The translations under genes were made by a program, and so were the position numbers. A DNA stretch of 64,000 bases from Cohnella cholangitidis (lineage in GTDB: Bacteria; Bacillota; Bacilli; Paenibacillales; Paenibacillaceae): NCBI RefSeq assembly GCF_014107495.1, contig NZ_CP041969.1:3769501-3833500 (forward strand), written 5' to 3'. Positions 17,425-25,838 of the stretch are shown piece by piece. Position 1 is the first letter of the stretch. Each line of letters opens with the position of its first letter. A model generated the notes under the pieces. It made no database searches. It was not told the origin of the DNA and saw only the letters and a program-made list of their open reading frames with translations.

Positions 17425-18415
17425 TATGCACTTTCACCTGGAAGAAGGACCTTATTCGTTGCGTTGGCTGTCTCGTACCTTGCAGGCGCTGACCGCTACG
17501 GCTGCGAATGCTTCGGTTAAGGCCGCAAGCCATTCCCTTGCTTGGGCGGAACAACTATCCGCTATGCTTGAAGCTCGAATGCGGGACGGTTGTTTCAGCG
17601 AAGAGTGGCTGGATCGTTATTTGGTAACGGGACGTTCGCGGGGAATCGGCCTGTTCGGGGTCGTCGACCATTTGTACCGGTTCCGGGAATGCCGAAGCTA
17701 TTACGAGAAGCACATGCTTCTGGACGACAGCCCGATCGGGCGACTGCAGGAGGTTTGGCTTAATCAAGTGTGCGTTACCTCTCTGGACGAATTCGTGTCC
17801 TTCATTGCGAAAGCCAAGAAAACCCGCCCCGATCTCTTGCTCGGGATAGAGGCGGACTTCTTCGAAGGAGGGGAGGAGGAGCTTGGCCGGATCCTGTCGG
17901 GTTATGAATGGGATCATGTCATCGGCTCGGTTCATTTCATCGACGGCTGGGGCTTCGATAACCCGGAGACGCAGTCGCGGTTCGCGGATTTGGATCCGAT
18001 GGAGGCGTACGGCCGGTACTTCGGGCTTCTTCGCCAAGCTTGCCGGTCCGGGCTGTTCGACATCATTGCCCATCCCGACAATCTCAAGGTATTCGGGTTT
18101 CGTCCCGTGAACGAGCAAGAGCTGTTGCCTCACTATCGGCATCTTGCGGAAGAGATGATTCTGTCGGGCGCGGCGACGGAGATCAATACCGGTCTAGCGT
18201 ACCGTTACCCGGTCGAGGAGGCTTGTCCTAGCCCGTTGTTCCTGTCCGTTCTAGCGGAGCACGGCGTTCCGATCACGCTATCCTCCGACTCCCACTTCCC
18301 CGACGATATCGGGCGTTTGCTGGATGAAGCCCGCGCGGCGGCAATTGGAGCAGGTTATAAGGAGTTAACCGTATTTAACGGGCGGCGGGCCCGCGGAGTT
18401 TCGATCGGCAAATAA
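17411..18415 (+). CDS. PHP domain phosphoesterase (histidinol-phosphatase type)
   Basis: Metal-dependent phosphoesterase with a distorted TIM barrel, 334 residues. Ligand motifs in order: 'MHFHLEEG' (HxH), 'GVVDHLYRF', 'GIEADFFEG' (Glu), 'IGSVHFIDGWGFD' (His), 'DIIAHPDNLKV' (His) and 'TLSSDSHFPDDIG' (Asp, His). The full trinuclear set of the HisJ-like family is present. It overlaps the upstream phosphodiesterase gene by 14 bases and closes the operon, followed by a terminator. No other histidine biosynthesis gene is near, so a role in breakdown of the imported phosphate compound is more likely than histidine synthesis. Confidence 0.88.
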   Translation: MMKVDMHFHLEEGPYSLRWLSRTLQALTATAANASVKAASHSLAWAEQLSAMLEARMRDGCFSEEWLDRYLVTGRSRGIGLFGVVDHLYRFRECRSYYEKHMLLDDSPIGRLQEVWLNQVCVTSLDEFVSFIAKAKKTRPDLLLGIEADFFEGGEEELGRILSGYEWDHVIGSVHFIDGWGFDNPETQSRFADLDPMEAYGRYFGLLRQACRSGLFDIIAHPDNLKVFGFRPVNEQELLPHYRHLAEEMILSGAATEINTGLAYRYPVEEACPSPLFLSVLAEHGVPITLSSDSHFPDDIGRLLDEARAAAIGAGYKELTVFNGRRARGVSIGK

Positions 18416-18433
18416 ACCGGGCATGGGTTCAAA

Positions 18434-18458
18434 GGAGCGCTTCGGCGCTCTTTTTTTT
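18434..18458 (+). terminator. intrinsic terminator
   Basis: GAGCGC (18435-18440), TTCG tetraloop, GCGCTC (18445-18450), then eight T residues. It ends the importer/phosphoesterase operon. Confidence 0.95.
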
Positions 18459-18463
18459 GTATC

Positions 18464-18521
18464 TTGACACTTGTCATAACCATTGGTTACTATATAACCA
18501 CAGGTTAATAACCATTGGTTA
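18464..18521 (+). promoter_or_regulatory. promoter with three TetR-type operators
   Basis: A TTGACA -35 box lies at 18464 and a TACTAT -10 box at 18488 (18-base spacing). Three 13-bp palindromes of the form TAACCnnnGGTTA cover the -10 region and downstream: 18477-18489, 18495-18507 and 18509-18521. The first and third are identical (TAACCATTGGTTA). A fourth copy lies before the TetR gene, so the TetR protein is the likely ligand and should repress the membrane-protein gene. Confidence 0.85.
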
Positions 18522-18556
18522 TAAAAATAAGAAACTAGTCGAGGAGAGTGGGATTC

Positions 18557-19129
18557 ATGTTCGCAGGACATTTCGGATTGGCGGCAGGCGTACGGGCTAA
18601 GGCGCCGGAAGTACCGTTATGGGCGTTAATGGCGGCTACTCAATTGCTGGATGTGGCGTTTATTCCTTTTCTAGCGGCGGGAGTGGAGACGATGGAGGAG
18701 GAGACCGGCAGCGGCTACGGGGATTGGATTATCCATGCGGATTATACGCACTCCTTGTTGGGAGCCATCGTCTTGGCCGTATTGGCGGGCATGCTGGCGA
18801 AGAAGCTGTGGGGAGCCAAGTCGGGACGAGTGATCGGGTTGGTCGTATTCAGCCACTGGCTGCTCGATCTGGTCGTTCATCGGGCGGATATGCCGTTATT
18901 GCCGGGCAATCTGGGGGATTTGCCGTTGCTGGGCTTAGGCGCGTGGAAGGTCGAGGGGATAGCGATCGGGTTGGAATCGATCTTGATCGCCGCGGGTCTA
19001 ATTATGTATACGCGAGCCGTCTTGAAGACGGCGGGCAGCGGCAGGAGGATGACGGCGTATTTATCCTCTGCCGTTATGGGCGTACTGCTTGCGCTTACCC
19101 TATTGTCGGACGTCTTGGGTTGGTTTTAG
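18557..19129 (+). CDS. membrane protein, YdjM/DUF457-like, unknown role
   Basis: A 190-residue integral membrane protein. I chose the ATG at 18557, 9 bases after GGAGAG. About five hydrophobic segments are seen, with polar motifs 'GHFGLAAG' at the N-terminus, 'HADYTHSLLG' and 'HWLLDLVVHR'. The spaced His/Asp residues recall membrane-bound metal-dependent hydrolases of the YdjM/DUF457 group, so an enzymatic role is possible but unproved. Expression is probably controlled by the TetR protein next door through the three upstream operators. Confidence 0.7.
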   Translation: MFAGHFGLAAGVRAKAPEVPLWALMAATQLLDVAFIPFLAAGVETMEEETGSGYGDWIIHADYTHSLLGAIVLAVLAGMLAKKLWGAKSGRVIGLVVFSHWLLDLVVHRADMPLLPGNLGDLPLLGLGAWKVEGIAIGLESILIAAGLIMYTRAVLKTAGSGRRMTAYLSSAVMGVLLALTLLSDVLGWF

Positions 19130-19135
19130 GCCGGA

Positions 19136-19165
19136 TTGACTTGTTCCGTAACCGTTGGTTACAAT
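19136..19165 (+). promoter_or_regulatory. tetR promoter with overlapping operator
   Basis: TTGACT (19136-19141), 18-base spacing, TACAAT (19160-19165). The 13-bp palindrome TAACCGTTGGTTA at 19149-19161 lies in the spacer and overlaps the -10 box. This matches the three sites before the adjacent membrane-protein gene and suggests autorepression. Confidence 0.8.
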
Positions 19166-19198
19166 GGGGGGCAAAGGAACGGGACGGGGTGATTTAAG

Positions 19199-19846
19199 GT
19201 GTCGAGTAAACAGGAACAACGATCGGAAGAGACGAAGAGGAGCATTCTGGCCGCGGCGGGGCTGCTATTCGCCAGCAGGGGATACGATTCCGTAACGATG
19301 CGCGAAATCGCGAAGGAAGCCGGGTGCTCCCATACGACAATCTATATTTATTTTAAGGATAAGGAAGCGTTGCTTCAGCAACTTTCGCTCCCGCCGCTTC
19401 AAGCCCTGGCAAGCCGAATGGACGAATGGTCGAATACCGGCGGCCGGCCGGAAGAACAATTGAAAAACGTCAGTCTGGCTTTCATTGAATTTTGCCTGGC
19501 CAACCGTAATGTTTACAGCGTATTCTTTAACGTAAAGTCCGTGCGAGTAGACGAACAAGCGCCGAAGCTGGAAATCAACAAAGCGCGCAACGAATTGTTC
19601 GGGAGGCTGGCCGGAGCGCTGGGAGCTTGTTTGCGGCTGGAGCCGGAGGATGAACGCTTGTTGACGTGCAGCCGAATCTACTACTTCACCTTGCACGGCA
19701 TCGTGTCCACCTATACGCATTCCGAAGAATCGGCGGATCAGCTGATGGAAAGGCTGAGGCCGACTTTCTTGGCATCGTTCGGGGTACTGCTCAGCGGGTT
19801 CAAGGATACGATAATCCGAAATGAAAACGGGATGGAAAGGGGCTAG
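19199..19846 (+). CDS. TetR/AcrR family transcriptional regulator
   Basis: A 215-residue repressor. The start is GTG at 19199, with AAGGTG just upstream. The N-terminal helix-turn-helix is typical (about residues 12-60: 'RSILAAAGLLFASRGYDSVT', 'MREIAKEAGCSHTTIYIYF'), followed by an all-helical ligand-binding domain with no recognisable ligand signature. The matching palindromes at its own promoter and at the upstream gene make this a self-contained regulatory pair. The inducer is unknown. Confidence 0.92.
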   Translation: MSSKQEQRSEETKRSILAAAGLLFASRGYDSVTMREIAKEAGCSHTTIYIYFKDKEALLQQLSLPPLQALASRMDEWSNTGGRPEEQLKNVSLAFIEFCLANRNVYSVFFNVKSVRVDEQAPKLEINKARNELFGRLAGALGACLRLEPEDERLLTCSRIYYFTLHGIVSTYTHSEESADQLMERLRPTFLASFGVLLSGFKDTIIRNENGMERG

Positions 19847-19867
19847 CCCCTCTCCATCCCGTTTTTT
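19826..19867. terminator. bidirectional terminator
   Basis: ACGGGATGGA pairs with TCCATCCCGT, with an inner GGGGCTAGCCCC stem that includes the tetR stop codon, followed by TTTTTT on the plus strand and AAAA on the other side. It lies between the convergent tetR and cse60 genes. Confidence 0.85.
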
Positions 19868-19869
19868 CG

Positions 19870-20055
19870 TTATTTCTTCTTATAAACGACCAATATCGCG
19901 CTTCTTTGTTCGCTTAATTTGGTTGCCGTTATTTTGTTGATCGATCCGTAACAGATGTTAATGAGTTGATCGTCGTCCAGCCCGGCCAGAAACTCGTTTA
20001 CTCTTTTCTCGGCTAAAGAGCTGTCCGTATCTAAAAATTCTTTGACTTGAATCAT
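19870..20055 (-). CDS. cse60: sporulation protein Cse60-like
   Basis: A 61-residue protein with the features of the small Cse60 family: 'MIQVKEFLDT' start, 'VNEFLAGLDDDQLINICYGS' in the middle and 'RSAILVVYK' at the end. Cse60 is made in the mother cell during sporulation in Bacillus; its molecular role is not established. A GGGGAG sequence lies 9 bases upstream of the ATG. It is convergent with tetR and divergent from the sugar importer. No sporulation-sigma promoter was clear to me in the upstream 200 bases. Confidence 0.75.
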   Translation of the reverse strand: MIQVKEFLDTDSSLAEKRVNEFLAGLDDDQLINICYGSINKITATKLSEQRSAILVVYKKK

Positions 20056-20272
20056 CGTAGTGCACTCCCCGTACGAGTAATGGTATGAATAGCCCCCCGC
20101 GAGTCACCTGGATGGCCCATATGCGTCCAACATAGCATGGACGTCGCGCGGGTGTCAAATTAGCCCATGATATTAGATTTGACCCGTACGGTCATTAGCA
20201 TTGTTGGGTACATCTTAGAAATGCCCCCTTTTATAATGAAAAAGAATCGAAAAACGAAGGGGAGGCATTTCT

Positions 20273-21961
20273 TTGAGTAAATTTAAAGCGTATACATCAT
20301 TGCTCCTGACAGCGATAATGTCCGTTACATGGCTGAGCGCATGCGCAAGCGACAAAGGGAATGAACCCGCCAAAGCAAGCGAGAGCAGCAGCGCGACCAC
20401 CAAAGCGGCGGAAACGGCGGCGGCAGAAACCAAGGAAGAACCGATTACTCTCACTTACTTTCTGAATGCGCCGGGAGACAACGTTCCGGAGCATTTCAAA
20501 ATCGCCGATATCATAACCGAGAAAACGGGAGTTACCGTCAAATACGAAAGGCTCGTCGGAGAAATCGAACAAAAGCTGGGCGTCATGATCGCGGGCGGAG
20601 AATATCCGGACATGATCTACCCGGGCGACAAAGCGCATATGCTGATCGATGCCGGAGCCCTGCTTCCGCTGGAGGATCTGATCGAAGAGCACGCTCCGAA
20701 TTTGAAGAAATTGTACGCGAACTACTGGGAGCGCATGAAAGCCGCCGACGGCCATATTTACTCGCTTCCGAACTCCGTGCCGACAGGGCAGCCGAACCGA
20801 TTCGTCAGCCCTGCGTTCTGGATTCAGAAGGATGTACTGAAGGATGCGGGATATCCGAAAATCACGACTTTCGACCAATATGTCGACGTGCTGAGGAATT
20901 ACGCGAAGAAGTATCCGCAAATCGACGGCCAAGATACGATTCCGTTCGAAATCCTCACCTACGATTGGCGCTTGTTCACGCTGACGACGGCGATGCAGTT
21001 CTTAGCCGGCGGGCCTAACGATTCGCGGGCGATGGTCAATCCGGAAACGAACGAATTGACGTTCTATCAGACGGACGAGAAAATTTCCAAGCGCTACTAC
21101 GAAAAGCTGAACGAGATGTGGAATGAGGGCATGATCGATAAAGAGGCGTTCGTCATGAACTACGACCAATACTTGGCTAAGCTGTCCAGCGGACGAGTGC
21201 TGGGGATGCATGACCAGAACTGGCAGTTCCAGGACGCGACCCAAGCCTTGCAACAACAGGGCAAGCTGGACCGGATGTACGCTCCGCTTCAATTGACGTT
21301 CGACGAGAGCATTAAAGCCGATTATATGGATGTTCCCTCGATTAACTACGGGAACGGCTGGAGCATGTCCGTCGACAACAAGGACCCCGTTCGCACGATC
21401 AAATTCATCGATGCGTTGGCCACGGACGAAATGCAAATTTTGAGAAGCTGGGGCGTTAAGGACGAAGATTACATCGTAGAGAACGGCAGATTCGTTCGCA
21501 CCCCGGAGCAGCGCAAATGGTTCGAATCGAACGAGAACGCGTTAGGCTGGGACGGCAAAATCATGTGGTTCTACCCGAATGCGGCAGGCACGCTTCCGGA
21601 CGGCAACAACTACTGGCCTGAATATCAACCGGAAGAGATCGCGGCCAAATACACGGAAACGGATAAGAAAATTCTCGAGACATACGGCGTGAAGACTTAT
21701 CCCGAGCTGTTTAACCCCGGAAATACGAAACGCAAATATTTCCCGATCTGGAGCATCGAGCTGAACGAGGATTTGAAAATATTCGATCAGAAGCTGAACG
21801 ATTTGAACAAGAAATATCCGCCGCAAATGGTAGTCTCGAAATCCAAAGAAGAATTCAACAAGCTTTGGGACGATTACGTCGTCGCGGTCAATAAGCTCGA
21901 CGTAAAAGGCTGGATGGATTATCACACCGAGAAAGTGAAAGAGCGTCAAGAAAACTGGTGA
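20273..21961 (+). CDS. ABC sugar transporter substrate-binding lipoprotein (LplA type)
   Basis: Receptor of a carbohydrate importer, 562 residues, starting with TTG after a strong AGGGGAGG site. The lipoprotein signal ends at LSAC (Cys24). The mature protein has the long binding-protein fold of the LplA/YtcQ group ('ITLTYFLNAPGDNVPEHF', 'GGEYPDMIYPGDKAHMLID', 'GHIYSLPNSVPTGQPNR', 'YYWP'-type aromatic patches near the C-terminus). These systems import oligosaccharides from polysaccharide breakdown. Two permease genes follow after a stem-loop; no ATPase is present, as usual where a shared MsmX-type ATPase serves many importers. It is strongly similar to the second binding protein at 26568. Confidence 0.92.
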   Translation: MSKFKAYTSLLLTAIMSVTWLSACASDKGNEPAKASESSSATTKAAETAAAETKEEPITLTYFLNAPGDNVPEHFKIADIITEKTGVTVKYERLVGEIEQKLGVMIAGGEYPDMIYPGDKAHMLIDAGALLPLEDLIEEHAPNLKKLYANYWERMKAADGHIYSLPNSVPTGQPNRFVSPAFWIQKDVLKDAGYPKITTFDQYVDVLRNYAKKYPQIDGQDTIPFEILTYDWRLFTLTTAMQFLAGGPNDSRAMVNPETNELTFYQTDEKISKRYYEKLNEMWNEGMIDKEAFVMNYDQYLAKLSSGRVLGMHDQNWQFQDATQALQQQGKLDRMYAPLQLTFDESIKADYMDVPSINYGNGWSMSVDNKDPVRTIKFIDALATDEMQILRSWGVKDEDYIVENGRFVRTPEQRKWFESNENALGWDGKIMWFYPNAAGTLPDGNNYWPEYQPEEIAAKYTETDKKILETYGVKTYPELFNPGNTKRKYFPIWSIELNEDLKIFDQKLNDLNKKYPPQMVVSKSKEEFNKLWDDYVVAVNKLDVKGWMDYHTEKVKERQENW

Positions 21962-21980
21962 GTCGAATAGGACTAGATGG

Positions 21981-22010
21981 AGGCCAGGCCGTATGGCTTG
22001 GCCTTCTTCC
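21981..22010 (+). other. intercistronic stem-loop
   Basis: AGGCCAGGCC (21981-21990) pairs with GGCTTGGCCT (21995-22004) with one wobble and a four-base loop, followed by a pyrimidine-rich stretch. It separates the binding-protein gene from the permease genes and probably raises the level of binding-protein mRNA relative to permease mRNA. Confidence 0.6.
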
Positions 22011-22045
22011 CTTCTTTGAAGAGATCAAGCAATTGGAGGAGTACT

Positions 22046-23008
22046 ATGGAGCCGAAGACGGAAAGCGCGCGCATCGCGCCTAAACCAGATCAGTCCGAGT
22101 TCATAGCGGGCCTTAAAAGGCTAAGAAGACAGAAGGCGTTGCTTGCGATGTCCGTTCCGTTCGTCGTCTATGTTCTCGTTTTTAGTTACTCGCCTCTATG
22201 GGGATGGCTGATGGCTTTTCAGAAATATAAGCTTGGCTCCAATATTATGAACAATGAATGGGTAGGGCTGAAATATTTTCGCGAGCTGTTCCAGGACGAG
22301 ATGTTCATGAACGTATTAAGAAATACGCTCGCGATGAGCTTGATTAACCTCGTGTTCGGTTTTGTTAGCTCGATTGCGCTCGCTCTTATGCTAAACGAAG
22401 TACGCAAAATTTTCTTCAAACGGTTGGTGCAGACAATTAGCTATTTGCCCCACTTCATATCCTGGGTGGTCGCGGCCAATTTGATCATGACGATCTTCTC
22501 CCTTGACGGAATCGTCAACGCCCTCCTGTTGAAGCTTCATCTCGTATCGGAGCCGATCCTGTTGATGTCGGAGCCGAAAGCCTTTTGGTGGATGATCGGC
22601 GTATCCAACGTCTGGAAGGAAGTCGGCTGGAACGCCATTATATATTTGGCGGCGATGGCTATGATCAATCCGTCGTTGTACGAAGCCGCGGATATGGACG
22701 GGGCGGGGCGGTTCCGCAAAATGTGGAGCATTACGCTGCCGAGCATGCTTCCGCTCATTATTATTTTATTGATTATGAACATCGGCCGCATTCTCGATGC
22801 CGGGTTCGAGCAACAGTATTTGCTCATGAACACGATGGTCATGGAGTATGCCGAGACAATAGATATTTTCGTATTGAAATACGGCATCAATTTGACGCGT
22901 TATTCGTTCGCTACGGCGGCGGGTATTTTCAAATCCGTCATCAGCATCATTCTGTTGATCATGGCGAATCAGTTCGCCAAGCGGATGGGACAATCCAGAC
23001 TTTATTAG
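22046..23008 (+). CDS. ABC sugar permease LplB type
   Basis: First membrane subunit of the carbohydrate importer, 320 residues. The ATG at 22046 follows GGAGGA at good spacing; the upstream open frame lacks a site. Six hydrophobic segments and the motifs typical of the LplB/YteP group are visible: 'YSPLWGWLMAFQKYKLG', 'YLPHFISWVV', and the EAA loop 'EAADMDGAGRFRKMWSITLP'. It forms a heterodimer with the next gene product. Confidence 0.93.
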   Translation: MEPKTESARIAPKPDQSEFIAGLKRLRRQKALLAMSVPFVVYVLVFSYSPLWGWLMAFQKYKLGSNIMNNEWVGLKYFRELFQDEMFMNVLRNTLAMSLINLVFGFVSSIALALMLNEVRKIFFKRLVQTISYLPHFISWVVAANLIMTIFSLDGIVNALLLKLHLVSEPILLMSEPKAFWWMIGVSNVWKEVGWNAIIYLAAMAMINPSLYEAADMDGAGRFRKMWSITLPSMLPLIIILLIMNIGRILDAGFEQQYLLMNTMVMEYAETIDIFVLKYGINLTRYSFATAAGIFKSVISIILLIMANQFAKRMGQSRLY

Positions 23009-23025
23009 CAGCGGGAGGTGGAGCT

Positions 23026-23946
23026 TTGAAGACGGTTACGCTTAACAGGAGAAGGGGAAGATCGCGCTTCCCGGCATTCGATGTCCTCAATGGTACGGTT
23101 TTGCTGGTATTGATGGCGGTGACTCTCTATCCTTTCGTTAACATGGCGGCGGTCTCTTTTAATCAAGCCGTCGACACGACGCTGGGCAGCAATTTCGTTT
23201 GGCCGCGGAAATTTACGTTGTATAACTACGAAGTGATACTGAAAGATCGAATCATCTATCACGCTTTTATGATTTCGGTGCTTCGTACCGTCGTCGGTAC
23301 GTTCGCGAGCGTATTCTGTACGGCGATGCTCGCTTATACGCTCAGTCGCAAAGAATACGCTCTCCGCGGGCCGATTTCCATGATTTTCGTTTTTACGATG
23401 TATTTCAGCGGGGGCCTCATTCCGGTATTTATGCTGATTAAAAGCCTTGGTCTTACCAACTCGTTCTGGGTGTATATTATTCCGGGCTTAGTGAGCGCCT
23501 TTAACCTGATCATCATGCGGTCGTTCATCGACGGGCTGCCCGAGAGCTTGGTGGAATCGGCGAAAATAGACGGAGCGAACGATTTTACGGTATTCCTCCG
23601 AGTCATATTGCCGCTGTGCATGCCCGCCATCGCGACGGTATCCTTGTTCGTGGCCGTCGGCCAATGGAATAGCTGGCTCGACACGTTCCTCTATAACTCG
23701 GCGAACGCCGATCTGTCCACGTTGCAGTATGAGCTGCTTAAGAAAATACAATCCGCAAACTTAAGCATCGGCGGTTCCGCGACTTCGGCGTTCCTGAACA
23801 ACCAGAACGCGTCGGCGAATCTGGTGACGCCGATGTCCATGCGCGCGGCGATTACGATGCTGGCCACTGCTCCGATCCTTCTCGTGTATCCGTTTCTTCA
23901 GAAATATTTCATTAAAGGCATGACGCTCGGCGGAGTGAAAGAATAA
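23026..23946 (+). CDS. ABC sugar permease LplC/YtcP type
   Basis: Second membrane subunit, 306 residues. The start is TTG at 23026, after GGGAGGTGGAG. Six membrane segments, 'SFNQAVDTTLGSNFVWPRKFT', 'MYFSGGLIPVFMLIKSLGL' and the EAA loop 'ESAKIDGANDFTVFLRVILP' place it in the LplC/YtcP group, as does the C-terminal 'QKYFIKGMTLGGVKE'. It lies 17 bases after lplB-type gene and is followed by an inverted repeat. Confidence 0.93.
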   Translation: MKTVTLNRRRGRSRFPAFDVLNGTVLLVLMAVTLYPFVNMAAVSFNQAVDTTLGSNFVWPRKFTLYNYEVILKDRIIYHAFMISVLRTVVGTFASVFCTAMLAYTLSRKEYALRGPISMIFVFTMYFSGGLIPVFMLIKSLGLTNSFWVYIIPGLVSAFNLIIMRSFIDGLPESLVESAKIDGANDFTVFLRVILPLCMPAIATVSLFVAVGQWNSWLDTFLYNSANADLSTLQYELLKKIQSANLSIGGSATSAFLNNQNASANLVTPMSMRAAITMLATAPILLVYPFLQKYFIKGMTLGGVKE

Positions 23947-23965
23947 CGAAATCATAGATAGCTTG

Positions 23966-23997
23966 AAATAGACAGCCTGAAAGGAGGTTGTCTATTT
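23966..23997 (+). terminator. perfect inverted repeat after the permease genes
   Basis: AAATAGACA (23966-23974) and TGTCTATTT (23989-23997) form a 9-bp stem with a 14-base loop. The T content at the end is modest, so it is a weak or partial terminator between the importer genes and the two-component genes. Confidence 0.5.
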
Positions 23998-24028
23998 ACA
24001 TCTCCATAAAACCCCAATACAATGTTTT

Positions 24029-24042
24029 TGAAAACGTATACA
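24029..24042. promoter_or_regulatory. CcpA cre site
   Basis: TGAAAACGTATACA matches the catabolite-responsive element consensus TGNAARCGNWWWCA at every position. It overlaps a TACAAT hexamer (24039-24044) that could be a -10 box and lies 30 bases before the histidine kinase gene. Repression of the kinase/regulator genes by CcpA when preferred sugars are present is therefore likely (inference). Confidence 0.75.
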
Positions 24043-24071
24043 ATCGGCGATGAGGCCAACGGGAGGCCCAA

Positions 24072-25838
24072 TTGATTACGAGAGCGTTAAAGCATTGGAA
24101 CGACATCCGCTTGCGAAACAAGCTGCTGATCTTATACGTTGTCGCCATATTCGTTCCGATGATCATAACGAATTTTATTTTCTATAACATTACGGCGGAC
24201 AATGTTCGCGCGCAGAAAATTTCGGATCTCTCGCACGCCTTGGACAAAAGCAAAGAGACTTATCGCAAAGCGATCGAATCGATCGTCGAGATCTCTTCGG
24301 TGTTGTATACGGACAGCGAATTAAGCGCCGCTCTGGACGCCAATTATTCGACGACTAACGAAGTTCTTATCGCCTACGATTCCATATTGAACAGCTCCAT
24401 CAATCAGTTCGTCTCGATCAACAAGCAATTTTACAATGCCTATCTCTACACCAACAACAAAACGCTGATCGGAGCAGGGGTGCTTAAACTGATCGATAAA
24501 CAAACGGAGAGCGAGGAATGGTACGATCGCATTCGCCATCAATCGGTCATCGGCGCGCTTCATCTGCATACGAACAAAAATCCCGAACAACCGGACGAGT
24601 CTTACCTCAGCATTATTCGCAAGCTCGATTATTTTCGGAAGAGCGGATCTTACACGAAGATTCTTAAGGTCGATATTATGCCGCAATTCGTTAAGGAAAC
24701 GCTGGAAGACGACTCCTCCATCGGGGATCTGTATCTGATTAACGATGACGGGGATATTTTGTACTCCTCTCAAGAGAAGGCGATCGGGTTGAAGGATCAG
24801 ATGGATAGCGACAAGAACCTGGTGCTCACCAGTACGTTCGATAACGTAAGCTACTTGCAGGGATGGAAGATGATCGGCATTTATCCGAAGGATCAGATCG
24901 ACAGCGCGATGCGGCATTCGAGGCTGTTCTTCATCTATTTAATGCTAGCCAATCTTTTGCTCCCCAGCTTGATCATTATCGTGCTGTCCGGCTCGCTGAA
25001 TTCCCGGATCGTCGTCCTGTGGAAACAAATGAAACAAGTAAAGAACCAGCATTACGACCTGCTTAAAGTCGATCAAGCCAAAGACGAAATCGGACAGCTG
25101 ACCGAGGAGTTTAACCGGCTGACGAGCCAGATCAGCTTGCTGATCCGAGACGTGTACGAAGCGGAATTGGGCCGCAAGCAAGCGCAGCTGAACGCGCTTC
25201 AGAGCCAGATTAATCCGCACTTCTTGTTCAATACGCTGGAGACGATTCGCATGAACAGCATGGTGAAGAACGAGCACGATACGGCTCTCGTGATTAGCCG
25301 GTTGGCTAGAAGCTTCAGAAGATCGATTACGTGGGGCGAAGATTTCGTGCCGCTTAGCGAAGAGATGGAATTCATTACGGATTTTCTCGAAATTCAGAAA
25401 TTCCGCTTCGAGCACCGTTTGCGCTACGAGTTCCATATCGAGGATGCGATCAAGGACGTATCCATTCCGAAGATGAGCATTCTCCCTATCGTGGAGAACG
25501 CATGCATTCACGGGATCGAACGGTTAGCGGACGTAGGAATGATCCGAATTACGGGGAATCTGGAAGACGGCATGGTGAAAATCGAGATTGCGGACAACGG
25601 CATCGGGATGTCGGAGGAAGAGCTGGAGGGCATCGTAGAAGCGATGAGGGGCGATGTGCTTAATCAAGGGAACCACATCGGAATCCGAAACGTATATAAC
25701 CGGCTTAAGCTCTACTATAACGACGGATTCGACTTCGCTTACCGGTCGGAGCCTGGCAGAGGAACCACGGTTACGATGCTTATCCCCGCTAATACGATTG
25801 TAGAAAGTAAATCCGAATCGAGGGATACACATGTATAA
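24072..25838 (+). CDS. YesM-type sensor histidine kinase
   Basis: Membrane sensor kinase of 588 residues, start TTG at 24072 after GGGAGG. Order: first membrane helix (about 18-40), extracellular dCache-like sensor (about 41-278), second helix (about 279-301), HAMP (about 302-355), and the His_kinase domain with phospho-acceptor motif 'QINPHFLFNTLE'. The ATPase domain has 'IVENACIHGIE' and 'IADNGIGM'. Such kinases sense sugars or the loading state of a binding protein and control importers. It overlaps its regulator gene by eight bases. Confidence 0.93.
   Translation: MITRALKHWNDIRLRNKLLILYVVAIFVPMIITNFIFYNITADNVRAQKISDLSHALDKSKETYRKAIESIVEISSVLYTDSELSAALDANYSTTNEVLIAYDSILNSSINQFVSINKQFYNAYLYTNNKTLIGAGVLKLIDKQTESEEWYDRIRHQSVIGALHLHTNKNPEQPDESYLSIIRKLDYFRKSGSYTKILKVDIMPQFVKETLEDDSSIGDLYLINDDGDILYSSQEKAIGLKDQMDSDKNLVLTSTFDNVSYLQGWKMIGIYPKDQIDSAMRHSRLFFIYLMLANLLLPSLIIIVLSGSLNSRIVVLWKQMKQVKNQHYDLLKVDQAKDEIGQLTEEFNRLTSQISLLIRDVYEAELGRKQAQLNALQSQINPHFLFNTLETIRMNSMVKNEHDTALVISRLARSFRRSITWGEDFVPLSEEMEFITDFLEIQKFRFEHRLRYEFHIEDAIKDVSIPKMSILPIVENACIHGIERLADVGMIRITGNLEDGMVKIEIADNGIGMSEEELEGIVEAMRGDVLNQGNHIGIRNVYNRLKLYYNDGFDFAYRSEPGRGTTVTMLIPANTIVESKSESRDTHV

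Noticed and set aside
20178..20194. TGACC-CGTAC-GGTCA inverted repeat upstream of the sugar importer
   Set aside because: Short arms, and no matching promoter or second copy; noted as a possible operator but not supported.
22585..23025. Upstream extension of the second sugar permease frame
   Set aside because: It overlaps the first permease gene entirely; the TTG at 23026 has the ribosome-binding site.
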